A DNA stretch of 32,782 nt from SIG587 sp045531585 (GCA_045531585.1 JAZSEH010000021.1:1-32782); one strand, 5' to 3'. Positions 1 through 8,167 are shown, counted from the first letter of the stretch. Notes: generated by a model from the letters alone, not told the origin. Made by a program: numbers and translations.

Positions 1-40
1 ATCTCTGATTATTTACACCGACATCATTGCAATGAATTAG

Positions 41-111
41 GTGAAATTATTTATATAATTTCACGGACAATTTTTAATTGTCCGTGAAAAAGCGCATTTG
101 CGCTTTTTCAC
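41..111. repeat. Three overlapping palindromes in a row
   Basis: Three hairpins follow one another and share their edges. Arms 41-50/55-64 (GTGAAATTAT, loop TTAT), arms 61-71/77-87 (TCACGGACAAT), and arms 84-96/99-111 (GTGAAAAAGCGCA). All arms are perfect, and the GTGA/TCAC edge of each palindrome forms the edge of the next. A single terminator would need only one hairpin, so the block may be a dispersed palindromic repeat. It lies downstream of spoIIR. Confidence 0.75.
84..111 (-). terminator. Likely terminator of the spoIIR operon
   Basis: On the minus strand the 13-bp stem has a GCGC core followed by TTTTT, about 40 bases after the spoIIR stop. It is the first of three linked hairpins met by a polymerase leaving spoIIR. 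Confidence 0.55.
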
Positions 112-149
112 CAACCTATTTTCATTATATTGGAGCAACGGCTTAATTA

Positions 150-755
150 TTACTTTAAAAAGTATTGTTTTATTTGTTCGTATATTTCAACGGTTTTAAA
201 CCGCATAACGTATTTTGAAGAATTAGTTGCTATCTCTGCTCCCTGCCCTGAAACCTCCTCAAGTGCGGCACAGCTTGCACCTATGCAAAGGGCAGGAAAC
301 ATTACGCACCACCAATTTTTTCCTTTAGCCTCACCAAGCCTTATATTTACCGCCTTGTATGTTCCTGCAGGCAGAGTAAAGGCATCGTACTCTCTGGTAT
401 CAAAGTAGGCATCCCCTATATCAACACTAACGCTCTGCTGTACCCCTGCATCCTTTAACACCTGCTGTGCCGCGGAAACAATTTCGGGCACAGACTGCCT
501 CGCGGCGGCAATAGCAAAATCAAGGTCGGTTGCCTGTTCAAATAAATTTTTGGTTTCACTAAGCACCGCATCGCGCACCTTAAGCTTTAGCTGTTGGTCA
601 AAGTCACTGTCTGAATTGGCAACTATGTGCAGCCTTAAAATGTTATCTCTAAGTGCCTGACATTTTGTTTCAAACCGCGCCATACCAATAAGCACGCTGC
701 AGACCAGCGCCAGCACAACGGCGGCTTTTATGTTGGTTATTGTATTCTTTTTCAA
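150..755 (-). CDS. spoIIR: Stage II sporulation protein R (SpoIIR)
   Basis: SpoIIR is the forespore-made signalling protein that triggers processing of pro-sigma-E in the mother cell through SpoIIGA. The N-terminus has one hydrophobic export segment (about residues 9-27), followed by the family signature LRLHIVANSDSDFDQQLKLK and the VRDAVL region. A TTG at 755 is chosen as the start because AGAGGTGA lies 5 nt before it. An in-frame ATG at 785 has no comparable site. The protein is 201 residues, close to the usual family length. It is the last gene of a minus-strand run and starts 42 bp after ispE. Its presence implies that the organism sporulates or descends from a sporulator. Family assignment is confident; the start is inferred. 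Confidence 0.88.
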   Translation of the reverse strand: MKKNTITNIKAAVVLALVCSVLIGMARFETKCQALRDNILRLHIVANSDSDFDQQLKLKVRDAVLSETKNLFEQATDLDFAIAAARQSVPEIVSAAQQVLKDAGVQQSVSVDIGDAYFDTREYDAFTLPAGTYKAVNIRLGEAKGKNWWCVMFPALCIGASCAALEEVSGQGAEIATNSSKYVMRFKTVEIYEQIKQYFLK

Positions 756-797
756 AAAAATCACCTCTGCCCAAAGGATGGGCAAAGGTGAGAAATT

Positions 798-1652
798 TTA
801 TTCAAAGCTATATGCTTTTTTCGCAGGACTGCAAAGATGACACTGTATTCTTTTATCCTTTAACAGCCTTAACGCCTGCATTGCACGCCCTTCCTCATCA
901 AAGAAGGCGGCAAGCACGGGGCCGCTGCCGCTAAGCACCGTAGCATCAGGCAGGGCGGGAGCAATAATTTCCCTAATATAATCCTGCTCCCAAAGGCAAC
1001 CGAAAACGTTTTTCATATTTTGGCACAGGGCTTTGTAATCCCCCGATTTTAAAGCATTTATGAACTCAGCGTTATCGGGACGGTCAAGGACCTTTACATT
1101 GTCAAGGCGATTATACATTTCCTTGGTGGAGGGCTTTTGCCCATCCTTAATTATGACAATATGGCAACATGGAAAATCGGGCAGGGCTTCAAGCCTTTCC
1201 CCTACCCCTGTGGCACGCATTGTGCCGCCCTGCAGGCAAAAGGGCACGTCCGCCCCGATGCTCAGAGCAAGCTGTGACAAAGCATTTGACGGGAGGGGCT
1301 CACCGTACAGCCTATTAAGGGCAAGCAGGGTTGCGGCGGCATCGGCAGAGCCGCCACCCATTCCTGCGGCAACGGGGATTTTCTTTTCAATATGGATTTC
1401 TACGCCATCCGCCTTACCTACGGCCTTTAAAAAACAGGTAGCGGCTTTATAGGTAATATTATCCTCCCCCGAAAGGGTGGAATCAGAGGAGGTCACCGTT
1501 ACCTTTCCCGTACTGTTGGTGGTTAAGGTAAGGGTATCATAAATATCCACCGACTGAAATACCGAATCAAGGAGATGATATCCCCTTTCATCGGTACCCG
1601 TAACGTCAAGTGTAAGATTTATTTTTGCATTAGCCTTAACTGTAAGCTGCAT
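798..1652 (-). CDS. ispE: 4-diphosphocytidyl-2-C-methyl-D-erythritol kinase
   Basis: Phosphorylates the 2-hydroxyl of CDP-methylerythritol using ATP, in the cytoplasmic non-mevalonate (MEP) pathway to isoprenoids. It is a GHMP kinase: the N-terminal KANAKINLTL strand carries the catalytic lysine (K10), the glycine-rich ATP loop GMGGGSADAA is at residues 97-106, an ADVPF aspartate region follows, and the C-terminal motif is SGSGPVLAAFF. At 284 residues it is full length. The ATG is preceded by AAAGGA. It lies 4 bp after the aminotransferase stop, so the two are probably co-transcribed. ispE directly before a sporulation gene is probably just operon sharing. Confidence 0.95.
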   Translation of the reverse strand: MQLTVKANAKINLTLDVTGTDERGYHLLDSVFQSVDIYDTLTLTTNSTGKVTVTSSDSTLSGEDNITYKAATCFLKAVGKADGVEIHIEKKIPVAAGMGGGSADAAATLLALNRLYGEPLPSNALSQLALSIGADVPFCLQGGTMRATGVGERLEALPDFPCCHIVIIKDGQKPSTKEMYNRLDNVKVLDRPDNAEFINALKSGDYKALCQNMKNVFGCLWEQDYIREIIAPALPDATVLSGSGPVLAAFFDEEGRAMQALRLLKDKRIQCHLCSPAKKAYSFE

Positions 1653-1656
1653 AAAT

Positions 1657-2829
1657 TTAATCCTTTATCTCATTTAAAAACAGTTCTATTCTGCGCAGAG
1701 CCTCGCGGATATGCTCAATGGAATAGCAGTAGGAGGCGCGCACAAAGCCTTCACCGCTATCACCAAAGGCGGTACCGGGTACAAGAGCTACGTGCTGACT
1801 TTCCAGAAGCCGCTCACAAAACTCATCACTGGTCATACCCGTAGAGCTTATGCAGGGAAAAGCATAAAAGGCGCCCTTAGGCTCACGGCAGGTAAGTCCC
1901 AGCTTATTAAAGCCCGAAACTATAACGCGACGGCGTGCATCGTATTCCTCAAGCATCTGTTCAATATCGTTGTCACCGTTTTTTATAGCCTCAATAGCAG
2001 CATACTGTGAGGTGGTAGGGGCGCTCATAATACCGAACTGATGGATTTTAATTATCTGCTTCATTATTTCCTTAGGACCGCAGGCAAAGCCAAGACGCCA
2101 GCCTGTCATAGAATAGGCCTTGGAGAAGCCGTTAATAACAACGGTGCGCTCACGCATACCTTCAAGCGAGGCAATGGAGCAATGGCCGTTTCCCGAAAAG
2201 GTAAGCTCGGAATATATCTCATCGGAAATAACGAATATATTGGTACCCCTTAAAACCTGAGCAATTTTCTCAAGGTCTTCCCTTTCCATTATGGCACCGG
2301 TAGGATTGCAAGGATATGGGATAACCACAACCTTGGTTTTGGGGGTGATTTTGGAAAGAAGCTCCTCAGGGGTAAGCTTGAATTCATTCTCCGCCTTGGT
2401 TTCAAGTATTACAGGAACGCCACCTGCAAGACGGGTAAGCGGCTCATAGCAAACAAAGCTGGGTTGTGGGATTATTACCTCGTCCCCAGAGGACATAAGG
2501 GCTCTGAGGGCGACATCAATAGCCTCACTTCCGCCCACGGTTACGGCTATTTCGCTTTCAGGGTCGTAGTTAAGCTTATATTTACGCTTTAAAAAATCCT
2601 GTATAGCACGGCGAAGCTCCATAAGACCCCAGTTAGAGGTATAACGGGTCTTACTGTTTTCAAGAGACTGTATAGCGGCGTGACGAATATGCCAAGGGGT
2701 GGGAAAATCAGGCTCACCCACACCAAGGGAGATAACGTCCTCCATACGCTCAGCCACATCAAAAAACTTTCGGATACCCGAAGGCTTCACCGAAACTATA
2801 TTTGGATTAAGCAGACTGTTATAATCCAT
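1657..2829 (-). CDS. PLP-dependent class I/II aminotransferase
   Basis: Fold type I aminotransferase of the aspartate/aromatic aminotransferase group. The PLP lysine is K237 in GFSKAYSMTGWR; N175 in YPCNPTG, the D/Y pair in ISDEIYSEL (203-206) and R245 complete the cofactor and substrate-carboxylate site. The N-terminus SLGVGEPDFPTP is typical of the PatA/AspC-like group. At 390 residues it is full length. Its start codon overlaps the stop of the preceding Lrp/AsnC gene by one base (TAATG), so translation is probably coupled and the regulator may control it in response to an amino acid. The substrate cannot be told from sequence; aspartate, alanine or aromatic amino acids are all possible. 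Confidence 0.9.
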   Translation of the reverse strand: MDYNSLLNPNIVSVKPSGIRKFFDVAERMEDVISLGVGEPDFPTPWHIRHAAIQSLENSKTRYTSNWGLMELRRAIQDFLKRKYKLNYDPESEIAVTVGGSEAIDVALRALMSSGDEVIIPQPSFVCYEPLTRLAGGVPVILETKAENEFKLTPEELLSKITPKTKVVVIPYPCNPTGAIMEREDLEKIAQVLRGTNIFVISDEIYSELTFSGNGHCSIASLEGMRERTVVINGFSKAYSMTGWRLGFACGPKEIMKQIIKIHQFGIMSAPTTSQYAAIEAIKNGDNDIEQMLEEYDARRRVIVSGFNKLGLTCREPKGAFYAFPCISSTGMTSDEFCERLLESQHVALVPGTAFGDSGEGFVRASYCYSIEHIREALRRIELFLNEIKD

Positions 2830-3311
2830 TAAAGGGACACCTTCCCTCTGTCATCAACACTGCCTGAGCAAAGCTCCACGTCCATTTCCTTATAGCGGCG
2901 CAGAACGAAATGGGTGGCTGTTGAAACCACCGAATTCATAGTAGCCAGCTCCTTAGCAACGAACATTGCAACCTGCTGGAAGGTTTTTCCCTTAACAATT
3001 ACACAAAGGTCATAACCACCTGACATAAGGTAAACGGTTTCCACCTCGCTGTATTTCATAACGCGCTCGGCTATCTGCTCAAATCCGAAATCGGCTTGAG
3101 GTGTAACCTTAAGCTCTATAAGGGCAGAAACGTATGCACTGTCAAGCTTTTCCCAGTCAATAACGGTTTTATAGCCACGGATAAGGCCTTCCTTTTCCAT
3201 TTCCTTAATCTGGGCGCGTACCTCATCCTCAGATATACCGGTCATCACCGCAAGGTCCTGTACGGTGTGGCGGGCGTTTTTACTGAGAAGTTTTAAAAGC
3301 TTCATATTCAT
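2829..3311 (-). CDS. Lrp/AsnC family transcriptional regulator
   Basis: Feast/famine regulator of 160 residues. An N-terminal winged helix-turn-helix (about 1-55, with HTVQDLAVMTGISEDEVRAQI) is followed by an RAM/AsnC ligand-binding domain (about 60-150, with the glycine-rich turn MSGGYDLCVIVKG). Members bind amino acids and form octamers that bend DNA. GGAGG lies 9 nt before the chosen ATG; a second ATG two codons downstream is a weaker alternative. It is the first gene of the minus-strand operon and is divergent from the ACT-domain gene, so it could control both directions from the shared 130-bp region. The effector is unknown; the downstream aminotransferase suggests an amino acid. Confidence 0.9.
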   Translation of the reverse strand: MNMKLLKLLSKNARHTVQDLAVMTGISEDEVRAQIKEMEKEGLIRGYKTVIDWEKLDSAYVSALIELKVTPQADFGFEQIAERVMKYSEVETVYLMSGGYDLCVIVKGKTFQQVAMFVAKELATMNSVVSTATHFVLRRYKEMDVELCSGSVDDRGKVSL

Positions 3312-3344
3312 AGGTTTTTACCTCCGATATACTTATTCCTTTAT

Positions 3345-3353
3345 ATCATACCA
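3345..3353 (-). promoter_or_regulatory. Extended -10 promoter for the Lrp operon
   Basis: On the minus strand TGGTATGAT reads as an extended -10 (TGnTATGAT) about 35 bp upstream of the Lrp start codon. No good -35 lies 17 bp upstream, which is tolerated with extended -10 elements. Confidence 0.45.
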
Positions 3354-3380
3354 TAAAAAAATAAAAAATGGTAGTATTTA

Positions 3381-3409
3381 TTTACTTTTTTTATTCTTTG
3401 TGATATAAT
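3381..3409 (+). promoter_or_regulatory. Promoter for the ACT-PFL operon
   Basis: TTTACT (3381-3386), a 17-bp spacer, and TATAAT (3404-3409) preceded by TG in the extended position. It lies 31 bp before the ACT-domain start and is divergent from the Lrp promoter. Confidence 0.75.
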
Positions 3410-3440
3410 TAACAAAATTACCGTCACAGGAGAGATTTAT

Positions 3441-3710
3441 ATGAGAGCTGTTTTAACCGTTATTGGTAAGGATACTGTAGGTATTCTTTCAAAGGTATCT
3501 GCAAAGTGTGCCCAGTGCAACGTAAACATAATGGAGGTTACACAATCTGTTCTGCAGGATATTTTCTGCATGATAATGATTTGTGACATTAAGGATATTT
3601 CCACCTCCTTTGATGATTTCAGCGAATCTCTTGCCGCTTTAGGTGAGGCTGAAAACCTTTCGGTTCGCGTTATGCACGAGGATATTTTTAACTCAATGCA
3701 CCGCATATAA
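3441..3710 (+). CDS. ACT domain protein (UPF0237 type)
   Basis: A single ACT domain of 89 residues covering the whole protein. It opens with RAVLTVIGKDTVGILSKVSA, as in stand-alone ACT proteins of the UPF0237 group. ACT domains bind small ligands, usually amino acids, at subunit interfaces. AGGAGAG precedes the ATG. The next gene starts 12 bp after the stop and encodes the PFL/DUF711 protein; this pairing is common in Firmicutes and suggests the ACT protein senses a ligand for its partner. The ligand is unknown. Confidence 0.9.
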   Translation: MRAVLTVIGKDTVGILSKVSAKCAQCNVNIMEVTQSVLQDIFCMIMICDIKDISTSFDDFSESLAALGEAENLSVRVMHEDIFNSMHRI

Positions 3711-3722
3711 GAGGTGGTAAAT

Positions 3723-5084
3723 ATGTTTAATACCCACGATATACTTGAAACAATTACAATGATTCAGGATGAAAATCTTGATATTCGTACCGTTACAATG
3801 GGCATTTCTTTGCTTGATTGTATTGACAGCGATATAGACACTGCCTGCCGAAAGGTTTACGATAAAATAACCCGTTACGCTAAGGATTTAGTGCCCGTTT
3901 GTAACAGAATTGAACACAAATACGGTATTCCCATAATAAACAAGCGCATAGCCGTTACCCCCATTGCAATGCTGGCCGCCGCCTGCCAGACAAGTAAAAT
4001 AGTTAAGTTTGCCCTGACCCTTGAAAAGGCGGCACAGGCTGTTGGAGTTAATTTTATAGGCGGTTATTCTGCCCTTGTTCAAAAGGGCTTCGCCGCAGGT
4101 GATTACGCGCTTATAGAAAGCATTCCCGAGGCACTATCATTAACCGACCACATATGCGCCTCGGTAAACATAGGCTCCACCAAGGCAGGCATAAATATGG
4201 ATGCGGTGGGTATGATGGGTAAGATAATCCGCCGTACAGCTGAGGAAACCAAGGACCGTATGTGCATAGGCGCGGCAAAGCTTGTTGTTCTTTGCAATGC
4301 ACCTGAGGATAATCCCTTTATGGCAGGTGCCTTCCACGGTGTGGGTGAGCCTGACTGCGTTATAAACGTTGGTGTTTCGGGCCCCGGTGTTGTTCGTGCA
4401 GCACTTGCCAAAGCAGAGGAAAACCTTGACCTTACCGGTATTGCCGAGCTTATAAAGCGCACCGCCTTTAAGATAACCCGAATGGGTCAGCTTGTTGCGC
4501 AGGAGGCCTCCCGTGAGCTTGGTGTGCCCTTTGGAATTGTTGACCTTTCCCTTGCTCCCACCCCTGCGGTAGGTGACTCGGTTGCCCATATTTTAGAGGA
4601 GATAGGTCTTGAAAAGTGCGGTTGCTGCGGCACCACCGCCACCCTTGCAATGCTTAACGATGCAGTTAAAAAGGGCGGTGTAATGGCATCCTCCAAGGTA
4701 GGCGGCCTTTCCGGTGCATTTATTCCCGTTACCGAGGATGCAGGTATGATTGATGCGGCACGCTGTGGCGCCCTTCGTATTGAAAAGCTTGAGGCTATGA
4801 CGGCGGTGTGCTCAGTTGGCCTTGATATGATAAATATTCCCGGTGACACCCCTGCAGAGGTTATTTCCGCAATAATTGCCGATGAGGCGGCTATTGGTAT
4901 GATAAACTCCAAAACCACCGCAGTGCGAGTAATTCCCGCTATAGGCAAAACCGTTGGTGACGAGCTCTCCTTCGGGGGACTTCTTGGAAGCGGCCCCGTT
5001 ATGGAGGTAAGCCGCTACTCCCCTGCTAAATTTATTCACAGAGGCGGTCAGATTCCTGCCCCCATACAAAGTCTTAAGAACTAA
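3723..5084 (+). CDS. PFL family protein (DUF711/UPF0210)
   Basis: Protein of 453 residues of the UPF0210/DUF711 family, structurally related to pyruvate formate-lyase-like folds but without an assigned reaction. Recognisable segments are VRTVTMGISLLDCID-like near the N-terminus (here IRTVTMGISLLDCID), GGYSALVQKG, SVNIGSTKAGINMDAV, VGVSGPGVVRAAL, and the C-terminal GLLGSGPVMEVSRYSP. The ATG at 3723 is chosen because GAGGTGG (3711-3717) sits 5 nt before it; the in-frame GTG at 3714 is itself inside that site. The gene is co-transcribed with the ACT gene and ends at a strong two-way terminator. Family is confident, function is not known. Confidence 0.92.
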   Translation: MFNTHDILETITMIQDENLDIRTVTMGISLLDCIDSDIDTACRKVYDKITRYAKDLVPVCNRIEHKYGIPIINKRIAVTPIAMLAAACQTSKIVKFALTLEKAAQAVGVNFIGGYSALVQKGFAAGDYALIESIPEALSLTDHICASVNIGSTKAGINMDAVGMMGKIIRRTAEETKDRMCIGAAKLVVLCNAPEDNPFMAGAFHGVGEPDCVINVGVSGPGVVRAALAKAEENLDLTGIAELIKRTAFKITRMGQLVAQEASRELGVPFGIVDLSLAPTPAVGDSVAHILEEIGLEKCGCCGTTATLAMLNDAVKKGGVMASSKVGGLSGAFIPVTEDAGMIDAARCGALRIEKLEAMTAVCSVGLDMINIPGDTPAEVISAIIADEAAIGMINSKTTAVRVIPAIGKTVGDELSFGGLLGSGPVMEVSRYSPAKFIHRGGQIPAPIQSLKN

Positions 5085-5088
5085 ATTT

Positions 5089-5118
5089 AAAAAGGTTGTC
5101 CCGAGGGACAACCTTTTT
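5089..5118. terminator. Two-way terminator
   Basis: A 13-bp perfect stem (AAAAAGGTTGTCC with GGACAACCTTTTT) and a CGAG tetraloop between two converging genes. A-rich and T-rich flanks let it serve both the PFL gene and the deacetylase gene. Confidence 0.9.
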
Positions 5119-5120
5119 AA

Positions 5121-6167
5121 TTAAGGTCTATGATGATAACCGTAATTATCTACCGTAAGAGGAAGGAACACGAAACCCTGCTTCTTAAGGCCTACTATTA
5201 TATCGGGTAGGGCGTTGGCGGTCATCTGCTTATCGTGCATAAGCACACAGGCGGAGGATCTACCCTTGCAGCCGTTAATAACGTTGGCCGCCACCTGACT
5301 TGAGTTTCTGGCGCCGCCTGCATCACCTGAACTTACGTTCCAGTCAAAATACTGATAACCCTTCTTTGTCATAGTGACCATAAGCTGACTCATATTGACC
5401 TTACTAACAGTGTTGCTGCTTCCCCCAGGAAAACGGAATATATCAACCTCTTTACCTATAAGATCTTTTATAACACCGTTCATTTTATTAAAATCTGCGA
5501 TATAGGCTGCTTCACTTTGATATATCTGGTCATAGAGGTGCGAATAACAATGTACCGCTATGGCGTGGCCTTCATCATGTGCCTGTTTTATAAGATATTT
5601 ATGCTGCTTTGAAACGTCGTTTTGCTGTGTAACGAAAAAGGTTGCCTTAACGTTATACTGCTTTAAGGTTTTGAGTATCTGGGCAGTGTACATATTTGGC
5701 CCATCGTCAAAGGTTAAGAAGCACAGCTTATTGCCGTTTGCCATTTTGTTTTGGGCCGCAAGGCGCAAATTTTCCGCTTCTTTGATAGAATTAACGGCGG
5801 AAGTGTCAACACTTACCGCCGGTAAAAGAGGTTTTGTGGGATAAAGCTTATCTGCCTTTAATTTTTCAAGCTGGGTAACGCGGGAATTAAGGGAGTTTAT
5901 TTTATTTTCCTTCTCGGTTATCTGCTTATCCTTTTCGGCGATCTGCTTATCCTTCTCACTTATCTGGCTCTCATACCCTTCCTTTTCCTGCTGATACTGA
6001 GAGGTAAGAGCATCATTAGCCTGTGCCAGAGTATCATTAGCTTTTTTCAGTGCAAGGTTTTGAAAAACACTCACTCCGACACAAACTACAAGGGCCACAG
6101 CGAGAACGGCGCACAAGCTAGTTAAAATAATATTTTTCTTTTTTCGTGTAAGACCTTTACGAGTCAT
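5121..6167 (-). CDS. Membrane-anchored polysaccharide deacetylase with coiled coil
   Basis: Carbohydrate esterase family 4 (NodB homology) enzyme, expected to remove acetyl groups from peptidoglycan or another surface glycan outside the membrane. Numbered from the chosen start (348 aa): a lysine-rich N-terminus and one transmembrane helix (about 13-35), a coiled coil (about 40-105), then the catalytic domain with TFDDGP (152-157), the metal-binding HCYSH (206-210), RFPGG (245-249), a WNVSSGDAGG segment and the C-terminal VLMHD. The ATG at 6167 has AAGGGGA about 7 nt upstream; a TTG at 6185 is less likely. The coiled coil carries exact seven-residue repeats (EKDKQIA/EKDKQIT). The stalk probably holds the enzyme away from the membrane. 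Confidence 0.92.
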   Translation of the reverse strand: MTRKGLTRKKKNIILTSLCAVLAVALVVCVGVSVFQNLALKKANDTLAQANDALTSQYQQEKEGYESQISEKDKQIAEKDKQITEKENKINSLNSRVTQLEKLKADKLYPTKPLLPAVSVDTSAVNSIKEAENLRLAAQNKMANGNKLCFLTFDDGPNMYTAQILKTLKQYNVKATFFVTQQNDVSKQHKYLIKQAHDEGHAIAVHCYSHLYDQIYQSEAAYIADFNKMNGVIKDLIGKEVDIFRFPGGSSNTVSKVNMSQLMVTMTKKGYQYFDWNVSSGDAGGARNSSQVAANVINGCKGRSSACVLMHDKQMTANALPDIIVGLKKQGFVFLPLTVDNYGYHHRP

Positions 6168-6199
6168 TTTAAAATCCCCTTGCAATAATCTACTTACTC

Positions 6200-6208
6200 A
6201 TTATATCA
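6200..6208 (-). promoter_or_regulatory. Extended -10 promoter of the deacetylase gene
   Basis: TGATATAAT on the minus strand, a perfect extended -10, about 33 bp upstream of the start codon. The -35 region (TTTAAA, 17 bp away) is weak. Confidence 0.6.
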
Positions 6209-6262
6209 CTGCTTTTGTAATATTTAAAGTGTTTTTTTATTACAAATAATTACAAATTGCAC

Positions 6263-6291
6263 TTGTTAAACTAACTCATTTATGGTAAAAT
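6263..6291 (+). promoter_or_regulatory. Promoter of the degV-like gene
   Basis: TTGTTA (6263-6268), 17 bp, TAAAAT (6286-6291) with the extended TGG before it. It lies 31 bp before the TTG start of the DegV gene. Confidence 0.7.
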
Positions 6292-6321
6292 AAAAATATA
6301 ATGATATATGGAGGTATGATT

Positions 6322-7188
6322 TTGAGTAACTCAAATATTGTAATTACAAGTGATTCTACTACAGATTTAAGCGTAGAGCTGAGAGAGCGCTACAATATAA
6401 GCATTTTACCTATGGGTATTACCCTTGGTGAAAAGCTTTATATGGATAACGGTGTTGATATTACACCGGAAATGATTTACGAGCATCACTCAAAAACAGG
6501 TGAGCTCCCAAAAACCAACGCCACCAACTATGCCGACTGCTGTGATTTCTTTAAGCCCTTTGTTGACCAGGGTAAAACCGTTATCCACTTTACAATAAGC
6601 AGCGAAATGTCCTCAACCTATAACAACGCCCGTATGGCAGCTGAGGAATTCGAAAACGTTTACGTTATTGATAGCCGCAATCTTTCCACCGGTGGTGGTC
6701 TTTTGCTTATTGCCGCCGCAGAGATGGTCGAAAGCGGTATGGAGGCTTCTGAGATAGTTAAAAAGCTGGAGGACTTAGTTCACTGCTCTGATGCATCCTT
6801 TGTTATTGATAATCTTGAATACCTGCACAAGGGCGGCCGATGCTCTGCCCTTGCAGCCCTTGGCGCAAACCTTTTAAAGCTTAAGCCCTGTATTCAGGTT
6901 AAGGATGGCAAAATGGGTGTTGTTAAGAAATACCGCGGCAAATATGGCGACGTGCTTAAGGAATACGTTAAGGATAAGCTTGCCGATATTGAGGATATTG
7001 AACCCGGTCACGTATTTGTTACCCACGCAGGCTGTGATATGGAAATAGTTAACGCTGTGGTTGAGCAGGTTAAGAGCTACAACTATTTTGAAAACCTTCA
7101 CCTTACCCGTGCAGGCTGTACCGTATCCTCCCATTGCGGAAAGGATACCTTAGGCGTTCTGTTTATTCGCAAGTCACCCATTAAATAA
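6322..7188 (+). CDS. DegV family protein (fatty-acid binding, FakB-like)
   Basis: DegV/FakB proteins bind a fatty acid and present it to the kinase FakA, or act as other lipid carriers. The N-terminal signature is SNIVITSDSTTDLS; further conserved parts are FTISSEMSSTYNNARMAAEEF, VIDSRNLSTGGGLL, the LEYLHKGGRCS loop, and the C-terminal THAGC and HCGKDTLGV. A TTG at 6322 is chosen because GGAGG (6310-6314) is 7 nt upstream, while the in-frame ATG at 6316 would be only 1 nt from it. At 288 residues it is the normal length. No FakA kinase lies beside it. It is monocistronic and ends at a terminator about 100 bp downstream. Confidence 0.92.
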   Translation: MSNSNIVITSDSTTDLSVELRERYNISILPMGITLGEKLYMDNGVDITPEMIYEHHSKTGELPKTNATNYADCCDFFKPFVDQGKTVIHFTISSEMSSTYNNARMAAEEFENVYVIDSRNLSTGGGLLLIAAAEMVESGMEASEIVKKLEDLVHCSDASFVIDNLEYLHKGGRCSALAALGANLLKLKPCIQVKDGKMGVVKKYRGKYGDVLKEYVKDKLADIEDIEPGHVFVTHAGCDMEIVNAVVEQVKSYNYFENLHLTRAGCTVSSHCGKDTLGVLFIRKSPIK

Positions 7189-7191
7189 ATT

Positions 7192-7275
7192 AGCATATAA
7201 TATCTCAGGGGCCAAAAGCAGGGATATCCCGTAGAAGCGGCGGCATATAAATGCCCACAGAGTACCGCTTATGCT
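7192..7275 (+). other. Possible structured RNA in the degV 3' region
   Basis: An outer stem AGCATA (7192-7197) with TATGCT (7270-7275) encloses a second stem AGCGG (7236-7240) with CCGCT (7265-7269), which holds a small hairpin GGCAT/ATGCC (7242-7246/7251-7255). A short GGG/CCC element lies at 7221-7230. The segment is GC-richer than its flanks, has no gene, and sits just before the terminator. I do not recognise the motif. The minus-strand reading frame through it has no family signature. Confidence 0.3.
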
Positions 7276-7287
7276 CCTTGATATATA

Positions 7288-7321
7288 CAAAAGACCTTCG
7301 CTTTTTTGCGAAGGTCTTTTG
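7288..7321. terminator. Two-way terminator
   Basis: A 14-bp stem (CAAAAGACCTTCGC with GCGAAGGTCTTTTG) and a T6 loop, between the converging degV-like and DUF624 genes. The stem edges give a U-tract in each direction. Confidence 0.88.
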
Positions 7322-7327
7322 CATATG

Positions 7328-8158
7328 TTAAACTTCATTATTATCAGTAACCGAATCCTCAAACTCATTGTCCTGATAGGTATATTTTTCAGGAACGGGG
7401 AGGCCAAGGCTCAGGCGAAGCTGAATATCATCATCGGGATGCTGTTCGTAATAGGGAGCAATAATATATTTTACTATGCTGTCAAACACACAGAACTGCA
7501 CCAGCAGACACTTAAAGCCCGGAAAAACACAGGTACTGAGAAGTAATACGATAAACAATGCAACACCAAAGGGCAGGAACCACAGAATAACTGCGGCAAT
7601 AGCATAGCACACAAGCATTACAACAGCAACAAGAAGATTCTTCCAAATATTTATAAAAGCAAATTTAAAGCTGTTTTTAAGTATCTGAGAAATGCTGTAA
7701 TTAAAGGTTATGGCTAAGGTCCACATATAATATTTCATAAAGGAGAATATTATAAGCACGGCAAAGGCTATACCAAGACCGGCGGCCCCCAGGGTGCCCT
7801 CCTGAAAATTGAAAAACCAGATATCAAAAACAATAAAGGCCATTACTATTATGTTTATAATGCCAAGTGCAAGGCCCTGCTTCCAGTTTTTCTTTATAGT
7901 ATCAAAAAAATCACTAAGACCGAAGGAATGCTTATCCCTTGCGGTATTTCGTGCAACGTTGGTAAAGCCTATGTAGGAAAGGCCGTGGGTAAGCACGGGT
8001 ATTCCCAATGCAAAGAAAACAAGATTTATGGGAATAAATTTCCAGAAATTGCGAAAGAAGGTTTCAAAAAATACAACAAACCCCTTTTTTTTAGGAGCGT
8101 TCTTATCTATTCCCGGACCTTCCTTGTTATAATTAAATAATCCGAAAAAACCAGCCAT
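7328..8158 (-). CDS. YesL/DUF624 family membrane protein
   Basis: Protein of 276 residues with several hydrophobic helices, matching the clostridial DUF624 (YesL-like) layout: short N-terminal MAGFFGLFNYNKEGPG, then FFRNFWKFIPINLVFFALGIP with the first helix, the conserved segment GLSYIGFTNVARNTARDKH, and about five further helices. Members often sit near carbohydrate ABC transporters, but none is seen here. Its ribosome binding site AAAGGAGG is encoded by the last codons (RKGG) of the preceding membrane gene, whose stop is 9 bp away, so the pair is probably co-translated. The spacer of about 13 nt from that site to the ATG is long. The C-terminal 40 residues are acidic and probably cytoplasmic. 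Function unknown. Confidence 0.85.
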   Translation of the reverse strand: MAGFFGLFNYNKEGPGIDKNAPKKKGFVVFFETFFRNFWKFIPINLVFFALGIPVLTHGLSYIGFTNVARNTARDKHSFGLSDFFDTIKKNWKQGLALGIINIIVMAFIVFDIWFFNFQEGTLGAAGLGIAFAVLIIFSFMKYYMWTLAITFNYSISQILKNSFKFAFINIWKNLLVAVVMLVCYAIAAVILWFLPFGVALFIVLLLSTCVFPGFKCLLVQFCVFDSIVKYIIAPYYEQHPDDDIQLRLSLGLPVPEKYTYQDNEFEDSVTDNNEV

Positions 8159-8167
8159 TTAATCTTT

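Noticed and set aside
7174..7407. Minus-strand open frame of 77 codons over the degV terminator
   Set aside because: It runs through the two-way terminator and overlaps both neighbouring genes; composition is not protein-like.
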